A stretch of 64,000 nucleotides of DNA from Cornus controversa (lineage: Eukaryota; Streptophyta; Magnoliopsida; Cornales; Cornaceae): assembly GCA_026545225.1 (NCBI GenBank), contig CM048846.1:55370270-55434269 (forward strand). Reading direction: 5' to 3'. A program made the translations under genes and the position numbers. The notes below the pieces were generated by a model that was given only the letters and a program-made list of their open reading frames with translations, did no database searches and was not told the origin of the DNA. This document shows, piece after piece, positions 56,311 through 64,000 of the stretch (position 1 is the stretch's first letter; every line of letters starts with the position of its first letter).

Positions 56311-56920
56311 GTATTGACAATCCTAAAATGTCTAGCAATCCTGACATGCCAAATATGATATATAGATACCATATTAGGTATTGTCGATCCTGACACACCT
56401 GGCAATCCTGACATGCCAAATATGATGTACTGATATGCTAAATATGATGTATAGATACCTTATTAGGTATTGGTGATCTTGACACACCTGGTAATCCTGA
56501 CATGCTAAATATGATGTATAGATACCTTATTAGGTATTGGCGATCCTAACACGCCTGGTAATCCTGACATGCCAAATATGATGTATAGATACCTTATTAG
56601 GTATTGGCGATCCTGACATGCCTGGTAATCCTAACATGCCAAATATGATGTATAAATATCGTATTAGGTATTGGCGATCCTGACACGCCTGACAATCCTA
56701 ATATGCCAAATATGATGTATAGATACCTTATTAGGTATTGGCGATCCTGACACGCCTGACAATCCTGACATGCCAAATATGATGTATAGATACCTTATTA
56801 GGTATTGGCGATCCTGATACACCTGGCAATCCTGACAGGCCAAATATGATGTATAGATACCTTATTAGGTATTGATGATCCTGACATGCCTGGGAAATCT
56901 TTACATGCCTCCCGAACCAA
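56311..56920 (-). repeat. 67-bp tandem array (about 8 units)
   Basis: Units start with TATTGG/TATTG(T/A) at 56379, 56468, 56535, 56602, 56669, 56736, 56803 and 56870. The step is exactly 67 except the first, which is 89 because of a 22-base internal duplication. Units contain aatcctgacatgccaaatat and gataccttattagg. By position it probably belongs to minus-strand LTR H, as other long LTRs here carry their own short arrays. Confidence 0.93.
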
Positions 56921-57804
56921 CTTACAACATGAATAAGAAAGGTGCGCAATTATTGAAAATACACAAGACATAAGGATTTAAATTGTCGAATATCCGATCA
57001 TCACAAAGAGATAACTCATTCACAAATAAACTATACCAAGTGTATCGTGGATAATTATAATTTCAAGAATAAAACAGTTACGACCATAAAAATAACACCA
57101 GCATCCATTATAGGATAAAATACCCAACTAATCCTCCAATGTATCTAAACCTTTGAGGGAGTCAAAACCTAACTCGAATCTAGGTGTCCGGGCCTATTCT
57201 GCTTCTAAAACCATGTTTCAACATTCTGGAATTTTCTGAAATTTATGAGAATTTAGAAAAAAAATCTACTAAAAAGAAAATGAAACATAATTTGAGGCAT
57301 ACTTTTACAACCGTCACAACCACAAGGAAAACTCATTTTCACTTGAAATTTAAACTCATATGTATTTCATCCCTATAAAGTTACCTGAATATTTTTAGAA
57401 TTTTCTGAAATTTTAAAATATTTTCTAAAATAAAAGAAGGTGAAAACCAAACTTTTAGACATTTTAAAAATTAATTGAACTACAAGGGGAGCTCATTTGG
57501 AGATGAAAATTTAAACCCAGGTTCATTTAAACTCTATAAAGTTACAGTAAAAATTTTGAAATTTTTGAAAATTTTTAAATATTTTCTAAAATAAAAGAAG
57601 GTGAAAAACTCAATTTTTGAGACACTTCATAAATCAATTTAAAAACAAGGGAAAATCATTTCGACATGAAATTTAAAACGCAAGCTCCTTGAACCCCCAG
57701 GAAGTTGACATAAAATTTTGGGAATTATAAAAGTATTTTTAAAAAATGTTTTTTTTGAATTTTTAAGTTTTTCCAAAAATTCAAAAAAAATGTTGGGGTT
57801 GTCT

Positions 57805-57822
57805 TCCCCAGCGCGCTGGGGA
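57805..57822. repeat. Perfect 18-bp palindrome in H LTR
   Basis: TCCCCAGCGCGCTGGGGA, perfect over all 18 bases in AT-rich surroundings. Confidence 0.95.
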
Positions 57823-58161
57823 CTTTTCTAGCCTGATTCTAGCTTCATTCGACCTCTATTCAGCCCCATTTTTGTATCAAACTTCTCCCCTTGATCCCCT
57901 CTACCCATTGGTGCAAAAAGCCCCATCAACAATGGCCCGAATCGGAAACCCTCAATTCACAAGTTCTAGGGTTCTTTGCAAAATTTCAAGAATTAAAGTC
58001 AAATTCTTCAACGATCTATTTTCCTAAAGATCAATGGTCATTTATTAGACAATCACAACATAGAAGGTTTACGAATTAACCTCTTTTTTCATCCCAAATT
58101 CATGCATGAACAAATTTCTATACAATTTATACATTCATGAAATATATATGCATATATTCTT

Positions 58162-58227
<66 letters not shown>
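58162..58227. repeat. (CA)n(TA)n microsatellite
   Basis: About seven CA followed by about 26 TA dinucleotides, inside LTR H. Confidence 0.95.
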
Positions 58228-58229
<2 letters not shown>

Positions 58230-58977
58230 ACAGGAAACAACAGAAAAATAAACATACAATTATATACAAATTTTCAGTATAAAATAATCCTCAAACCTAG
58301 ACTATGCATACGGATTCAAAGGGGAAGAGAAGAATCAAACTTGCCTCTTTGACGATTCAACAACTCGTTTACTCGATCCTTCCTTCACTCCCTTCTCTCT
58401 TTCGGTTACTCTCTTGGTCTCTGTGCGTAACGTAAACGGAAGAAACCCTAGTCTCTTATTTTCTTTTGTCTTAATTATTATTATTCTATTATTGTTTATC
58501 TAAAAACTAATTAAACTAAAACAAAATAAAAGAAATAAAATAATATAACCATAACCTTGGCCTATCAACTTAAGCATATCCCTAGCCCAACCATTCCAGT
58601 CCAGATTCCTCCCCAGCCCAATCTAAAGCATTTAAAAGATTTAAATTAGACAATACATAATCAGTAAACAATTCTTAAAAAATAAAAAATAAATAAATAA
58701 AACAAAGAAATTCACATGAAATAATTGGAATCTATAAAGACAAAAACAATCCACATAAAATGATAAACAAAATCAAACTTATCAATTCAAATGAAATGAT
58801 AAAATGCATTTAAAGGAAAAGCAATTCACATAAAATGATAAAATATAGAGACAAGGTATTTCACATGAATTAATAAAAAAAAATAAAGCAATTCAAATTT
58901 TAAAACAATATTTGACGTCCAAATTTCTAGGGTGTTACATTCTTCCCCCCTAAAAAGAGGAATTTCGTCCTTGGAAT

Positions 58978-59826
58978 TCAACCCATACCTGAGAGAAAAA
59001 GCTCTGGATATTTTGCTTTTATTTCATCCTCCCTTTCCCAAGTGGACTCCGCCTCATTGTGGTGGCTCCACTGAACTCGAACTAACGGAATGCTCTTAGA
59101 ACGAAGGACTTGATCCCTACGGTTAAGAATACAGTAAGCCTGCTCCACATATGTTACATCTGACTATAACTCAATCTCTCCAACCTCAATGTGCTAGTAA
59201 GTATCCTTATCTCTAAGGAATTTTCACAGCATAGAGACATGGAAGACATTGTGCACCTTGTGCATCGTGTCTGGTAAAACCAGTCTATACCCTACCGTTC
59301 CAACTCTGTCAGTAATCATAAAGGGACCTACAAAACAAGGTGCCAGCTTACCTTTCCTTCCAAACCGCATAACTCCCTTCATGGGAGGAAACTTGAGTAG
59401 AACCTGTTCCCCACCTTGAACTCTAGTGCACGAGTTCTTCGGTCGACATAACTCTTCTGTCTGCTCTACGCAGTCCGCATACGGTCCCTAATAAGGGCAA
59501 CTTTTTTTGACGTGTCCTTAATGAACTTAGGGCCCAAAAACCTATTCTCTCCAACTTCCAACCAGTAAATCAGCGATCTACATGGTCGTCCATACAGAGC
59601 CTCAAATGGTGCCATACCAATAGTCTTTTGATAACTATTATTATAAGCAAACTCAACTAGTGGCAAGTAACTCTCCCAATTGCTCTTGAAGTCGAGTACA
59701 CATGCTCTTAACGTATCCTCCAGAATCTGATTAACCCTCTTAGTCTAACCATCGGTCTGAGGGTGATAGGTTGTACTGAGGTGCAGAGCTGTACCTATTG
59801 CCTATTGAAAGCTCTCCCAAAACCCT
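58978..59826 (-). pseudogene. H integrase C-terminal half and chromodomain-like end
   Basis: Reading on -: STTYHPQTDG, then LPLVEFAYNNSYQKTIGMAP and ALYGRPCRSLIYW of the plant Gypsy integrase, then DRRTRALEFKVGN. After a shift come GPFMITDRVGTVGYRL and the HKVHNVFHVSML motif, then QWSHHNEAESTWEREDEI and a stop at 58978-58980. The WEREDE block is typical of the chromodomain-like C-terminus in Tekay-type chromoviruses. Several in-frame stops and at least one frameshift are present. The coding region is cut at about 59826, within FWESFQ upstream of the HPQTDG motif. The purine tract at 58940-58952 follows, then the LTR. Confidence 0.85.
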
Positions 59827-60924
59827 AAAACAAAACTCAGATCTCTATATACATAAGCTCAAAAATAACTCAAAACACTCTCAAGTGCTCCACACTAGCT
59901 ACTCAAGTTCCATCCAACGTCGGTGTCTTATTTGTAAAAATATTTAGAGAAGAGGGGTGAGCATATAACTAGTAGAAATGCCCCAACCCGCCTAGGCATC
60001 GACCCAACACCAACCTACATAATATGCAATCATGATGTCGTTACTTTACATGACATATTCAATGCTCAAATTTCAAATCATGCCAATGCCATTCATATAT
60101 GCATTTAGATAACATACATCATACTTAACAATTTAAACATATAAGCATATATAGTTTCACATCTATTTTAGTCATAAATCTGATAACTACACGTGATTGG
60201 GCAACTTTGACAATGATATAGTGTTGGTCAACTCTAACGACACTAGTATGATTGGACAACTCTGACGATTATACTCCGATGAAAATTCATGGATTTGCTA
60301 ATGTAATTAGACAACTTCGATGGTCACATGATTTAGGACAACTCCAATTTATAGGCATTAGCCTCGGTATGATGGGGCGACTCCAACGGTCATACTATAG
60401 TGGATAATTTTCCACTTCTATACCATGGTTGGACGTCTTCGACTACCATGTACAGTTCACTTTGGACAAACTCCAATATACATGCACATTAGGCAACAAT
60501 ATCTCATATAGTATACATTATATGCTCCTCAACACATTATCATGATTTTAAGCAACTCTATAATACATCATACTCTCACATACCACATATAATCACTTAT
60601 ATGTCCATAGTCATACATATAATTCATACATTTATACAATTCAACATATATAATATGCTCTCATTCAATACATAAATCATATATGTAATCACTACGTCAT
60701 ATATCTAAAGATATAAATTTCCATAGCATATAATTAATCACAAAGAAAGAGGGAAAAGTCATACATAACTATACAAACCCTCCCAAACATGCTAAACTCA
60801 CCAAAACCCTCCCAAACTCATTAACAACCTATAAATAGATGAGTAAGAGAGAAAAAAATACCTTTACCTCAAGATTTAAGTCTTTCTAACAAAAAAATGT
60901 CAAAAATTTGGCCCGATCTCTACA
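59827..60924 (-). repeat. I: minus-strand LTR fragment
   Basis: On - it begins TGTAGAGATCGGGCCAAATTT at 60924, close to the LTR start of F (TGTAGAGATCGGAACC), so it is a relative of F in the opposite orientation. About 60190-60470 holds degenerate repeats of the type gattggacaactctgacgatcatact. The other end abuts the broken H integrase without a clear LTR terminus. Confidence 0.6.
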
Positions 60925-61604
60925 CAATGAACTCCAAATCATCCAAAAGCTATATACTTATATTAGTTCACATCTAACTGTGAACTCTATCAATACAGTA
61001 CCATTGTAAACCATAACTCAACAAACCCATTTAGTAGCACACGATGAGAACTCTTACATGGTTTGGTCAACAACATGCTCCTACTAAGAGTCACTATCAA
61101 GTCCACTCAACTCCTTTCCGGGTCACTCTCCAACACCCTTGTATAAGTAACCTCACCTTCAACCTCCTCTCACATTGGTCCTCCATTGATGAACCTTGAA
61201 GCTCACACACCGTGGATCTCCCACCAATACAATTTGAGATCAAACAACTCAACAATTAACAAGGCCTTGAGCATTTACAAGATTAAATACAATGGAATTA
61301 AATATATTGAAATTGAAGAAGACTTAGAAGCCAAATATATTCATTCATCCAAAGTGAAAAATCAACCCAAATGCCCAATTATATATTACATTAATCCAAT
61401 AAAATCTATAATATATACAAAAATAAAACTCATCCATGGATCTCATTCCAAAATATATATTCCTCCAAGCATTCATGCCAATCATCCATATATTCAACCA
61501 TTTCAATATAATCATGCAAACATATTAATAGGCCCATGAACACTATTTTTAAAGGATAAAAACATGGTTTAACACAATCAACAAGTAAGGCTCTAGATAC
61601 CATT
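60925..61604 (-). mobile_element. Retroelement leader remnant with primer-site match
   Basis: At its right end, on -, TGGTATCTAGAGCC (61589-61602) resembles a tRNA-Met-type primer site and follows an LTR-end-like ATTATCCAACA at 61605. The rest is AT-rich without a recognisable gene. The + strand ORF from 61186 is unlike any family I know and looks compositional. Confidence 0.45.
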
Positions 61605-61672
61605 TGTTGGATAATGAGTTTGTAAATGGAAGCATGTAATAATCTCTGTGTTGTGCTAAATTGTGGAGTTTT
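61605..61672 (-). repeat. J: possible minus-strand LTR end fragment
   Basis: tgttggataatgagtttg on + reads as the terminal bases of an LTR on -, next to the primer-site match. Only about 70 bases remain before the MULE-like end. Confidence 0.35.
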
Positions 61673-61941
61673 TAAAAAAGGGTTAAATTTATAAAACCCC
61701 CCTCTACTTTAAAAAAATTCTCATAAAACCCCTTTATACTAAAAAAATGTCTCAAAATAACCCATTCCGTTAGTTCCTGGTTGATTTTAACAGAGAATTG
61801 GTGTGTGCATGACACGTGCTCTGTTAATTGGTATTGAAATATCTAAATTGCCCTCAAACCATCCGTTGAATTTTAAAGGACGATATTGCCCTTATATTGG
61901 TCACGTGTTTTAGCCCCTTTGTTATATACATACTCCCTTAG

Positions 61942-61969
<28 letters not shown>
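61942..61969. repeat. (TA)n microsatellite
   Basis: About 14 TA dinucleotides upstream of the GRF gene. Confidence 0.95.
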
Positions 61970-61975
<6 letters not shown>

Positions 61976-62158
61976 TTTTCTTGCAAACGTCTTCTCCAAA
62001 TCAACACTGGGTATGTTTCTAAAACCCATTTTACCTCTCTCTCTCCCCCTCTCTCTTTCTTCATCCCTGAGATCTCTTTGTCCTTGCTTTTTACGTTCAC
62101 TCATTGCCGACTTTAGAAAAAAATAAACTCTCCCGATTATTTTTGGTGTTCCCAGAAA

Positions 62159-62539
62159 ATGTCTACTTCAAGCACCGTATCTAGCAATGCTCGAGATTTG
62201 AGATATAGGAACATGATTTGTGGATGTGGAGAACAAGCGTTGATCAAAGCTACAGAATCGAATGACCATAATAACAAGGAAAATTTATATTATGTTTGTT
62301 CAAAAAAGCCATTTGGATGTGGCTTATGAGAATGGTGTAACTCGATTCTGAACTAACACCAGAGAATGAGCAGAGGAGGCTTTGCAGGAAACACAAGTGA
62401 TTTGGAGGATGATGTTACTGACTTCAAGTGCTAGTTTGATTCCTTGTCTGTACACGTAGAGATGATTGAAAGAAACCACCATCAGATGAAAATGGTTCTC
62501 TTTGCATGTGTTCTAGTGTGTTTGTGTCATTTGAAATAG
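62159..62539 (+). pseudogene. GRF-type zinc-finger protein with C-terminal hydrophobic tail, broken
   Basis: ATG at 62159 gives MSTSSTVSSNARDLRYRN followed by ICGCGEQALIKATES and YYVCSKKPFGCG, the CX1C…C…C spacing of a GRF zinc finger, a small nucleic-acid-binding fold. A TGA at 62327-62329 falls just before EWC, where the family usually has an aromatic residue and Trp. The downstream part is out of frame. At 62462-62539 an ORF reads MIERNHHQMKMVLFACVLVC and ends CHLK, which matches the short membrane-like tail seen in plant proteins of this type. Such small GRF proteins often occur within Mutator-like elements, which is the context here. Short N-terminal Ser-rich stretch, no introns seen. 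Confidence 0.7.
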
Positions 62540-62699
62540 GTTTGGGACAAAATTAGGTTGTTTTGTAACAAATTTTAATGTAATGTATGATAATTTCAAT
62601 TTTTTGTTATAATGTATAATGTAATGTTAATTTATGTTTTCTGTATAATATAATTTCATTTTTCTGTTTTCTATTGTGATGTAATGTATAATATAATGT

Positions 62700-63420
62700 C
62701 ATTCAAGTTAAACTAACCTACACCAACACAATGTCATTCAACTTACATGCACCTGCACCAACACAATGTCATTCAACCTACATGCACCTGCACCAACACA
62801 ATGCCAACATAATCATATGCACTTACACTTGCTCCAACACAATACCAAGCACACTGACTCCATTCATATAATGTGCTCCATTTATACTACAAGTGCACCA
62901 ACTTTCACCAAGCATTTGCACCTACAATTGCATCAACACAGTGTCATCTAACCAACACCAACATAACCATATACACTTGCACCAACACAAGCTTGCACCA
63001 ACTTGCACAAAGGCAGGCAATGCCATTTAACTGCACCAACAAAATGTCATCCAAATTGCACCTGAACTTGCACAATGCCATTTAACCTACACCTGCACCA
63101 ACACAAGCCTGCACCATGCACCTGCACCTACACCAATACAATGCCAACATAACCACATGCACATGTACCTACACCAGCTTGCACCAAGGCAATGCCATTT
63201 AACCTATATGCACTTGCAGATAAACTATCCAAATTGCACTTAAACACAAGGATGCATTCAACCTTCACCTACACCAACATAAGCCTGCACCAACTTGCAC
63301 CAACACACACACAAAATGCAAATTGCACCAACACATAAACCATCCAAACTGCACCAACACACAAACCATTCCATTATAAATGCACCAACACACAAACCAT
63401 TTAAAAAGTATAAATGCCCC
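62700..63420. repeat. Degenerate CACCAACACAATGCCA-type repeat tract
   Basis: About 0.7 kb dominated by variants of gcacctgcaccaacacaatg and cattcaacctacat in irregular order. It lies between the GRF gene and the minus-strand ORF, where convergent transcripts would end. Confidence 0.8.
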
Positions 63421-63563
63421 ATTAAAAGCAAATATATTAAACAGCAGCCCACATTGATCCCTTCAAAATAAAAATAAAAGTACAATGTTTTAACTATCAA
63501 GGCTGTCCTCCACAAAAAATAAATAAACAAAAACAAAGTACACCAAAAACAAAAAAAGCAATT

Positions 63564-63700
63564 ATGTTAATTGTCAAGGCTGTCTTCCACAAAACACAAA
63601 CAAAAGCAATGAAGGTTGCCCTCCACCAAATTCAAACAAGAGCAATAAAGGCTGTCCTCCACCTATTTCAATTGTCAAGGCTGTCCTCTATCTGTTTCAA
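63564..63700. repeat. Short repeats (caaggctgtcctccac)
   Basis: Four copies of a 16-base word at irregular 40-60 base steps, separated by aacaaaagcaat-like spacers. A fifth lies upstream near 63500. Confidence 0.75.
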
Positions 63701-63766
63701 TGAAATAAAAAAGTTAATAAAGTGTGTGATAAGGACAAGGCTAAAAGTTAAAAGAAATAGTATTTA

Positions 63767-64000
63767 TCATACCTGCACTCCACTGTCTAGTAATGCCCTT
63801 ACCCTTTCTAGTGCACAAGCAGTCCATACTTTAATGTAATTAGTTGGAACTTGACCTGATTTACTTCTACCCCTTGCACTTACTTTACCCCTACCCCTTG
63901 CACCTCTTACAACACTTGGTCCACCCCTCATAGCACAACATCCTGAAACATCCCCAGCACTTCCACCTACATTAGTGTTTCTATCCCCCACCAACACCAC
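63767..64000 (-). CDS. Arg/Gly-rich C-terminal tail, partial; possible MULE transposase
   Basis: The frame is open from the right window edge to a stop at 63767, with RGARGRGKVSARGRSKSGQ in the middle. Basic Arg/Gly-rich tails end many plant Mutator-like transposases, and the position opposite the GRF gene fits. No catalytic motif lies inside the window. The last 25 residues (from YIKVWTACALERVR on) may be read-through of an intron. It could equally be an unrelated basic protein. Confidence 0.35.
   Translation of the reverse strand: MVLVGDRNTNVGGSAGDVSGCCAMRGGPSVVRGARGRGKVSARGRSKSGQVPTNYIKVWTACALERVRALLDSGVQV

Larger units (their letters stand above)
56921..58939 (-). repeat. H: minus-strand Gypsy LTR (3' LTR)
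   Basis: The LTR start on - is TGTAACACCCTAGAAATTTGG at 58939, directly after the purine tract complement at 58940-58952. The far end is not defined. The LTR probably includes the 67-bp array and is cut by G. It contains a GA-rich leader on - (about 58365-58460), the GAGGCAAGTTTGATTCTT site, a CA/TA microsatellite, and an 18-base palindrome. Confidence 0.7.
61673..64000 (+). mobile_element. MULE-like DNA transposon, partial
   Basis: Begins with gggttaaatttataaaaccccc and blocks such as cccctttatact, taacagagaattgg and attgcccttatattggtcacgtg. This style of sequence is common in the long terminal regions of plant Mutator-like elements. Inside are a broken GRF zinc-finger gene on + and an Arg/Gly-rich protein tail on -, a convergent arrangement like that of MuDR's two genes. 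The right end and the transposase core are outside the window, so the assignment is tentative. Confidence 0.45.

Noticed and set aside
56311..56920. Regular repeats as a possible CRISPR array
   Set aside because: Units are directly tandem with no unique spacers, and the context is a plant genome with LTR elements.
61186..61539. A 117-residue + strand ORF beginning MMNLEAHTPW
   Set aside because: AT-rich codon content (many Ile, Lys, Tyr, Asn), no family resemblance, and located in retroelement leader debris.

Overview
This window is plant nuclear repeat DNA, probably from pericentromeric or otherwise gene-poor chromatin of a flowering plant. The elements are typical of angiosperms: Athila-like Ty3/Gypsy elements with tRNA-Asp primer sites, long-LTR chromovirus-type Gypsy elements, Ty1/Copia, and a MULE-like DNA transposon end. 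I see no convincing host gene, tRNA gene, rRNA gene or CRISPR array. The species cannot be read from the sequence.

Layout. (1) 1-702 and 25563-26051 are two halves of one old long LTR (E1), split by insertion. (2) 703-25562 is an Athila-like element A on the + strand, with 1504-bp LTRs at both ends. A is split in its RT region by a same-family element B (5613-17890, - strand, target duplication CCATC). B is split in its own 5' LTR by a same-family solo LTR D (15496-16930, duplication ATAAC). A is also split near the end of pol by a solo LTR C of another family (18823-20245, duplication GAAGC). (3) 26052-27148 is retroelement debris. (4) 27149-38906 is a Gypsy element F with a 2.5-kb 5' LTR, a decayed gag, a repeat array where pol should be, a nested 3.9-kb solo LTR E2 (33225-37101, duplication GATCA), and a truncated 3' LTR. 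(5) 38907-56310 is a nearly identical head-to-tail array of a pol-deleted Copia-like element G, with four LTRs and three internal regions at a 5065-bp period. (6) 56311-61672 holds minus-strand Gypsy remnants H, I and J, with a 67-bp tandem array and a broken integrase gene. (7) 61673-64000 looks like one end of a MULE-like transposon with a broken GRF zinc-finger gene and, on the other strand, an Arg/Gly-rich protein tail that runs off the window.

Function and history. A and B encode one gag-protease-RT-RNase H reading frame followed by an ORF in the env position. Both lack the integrase core at the same junction, so this is a non-autonomous subfamily that needed a partner's integrase. Both are dead: nearly all their stop codons are transitions (TGG, CGA or CAG/CAA becoming stops), as expected from decay of methylated DNA. 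The G array is much younger: its three 809-codon ORFs are open and identical in protein, but they encode only gag, protease and a scrap of RNase H.

The least explained signal is a set of clustered near-palindromes built on CGAT-NN-ATCG, found in three unrelated LTR families (about 10274-10378 and 20651-20739; 19008-19120; 29238-29311). Similar palindromes of other sequence occur in two further LTRs. The tandem Copia array, the shared integrase deletion and a conserved GC-type splice-donor-like site in the long LTRs are the other points worth checking.
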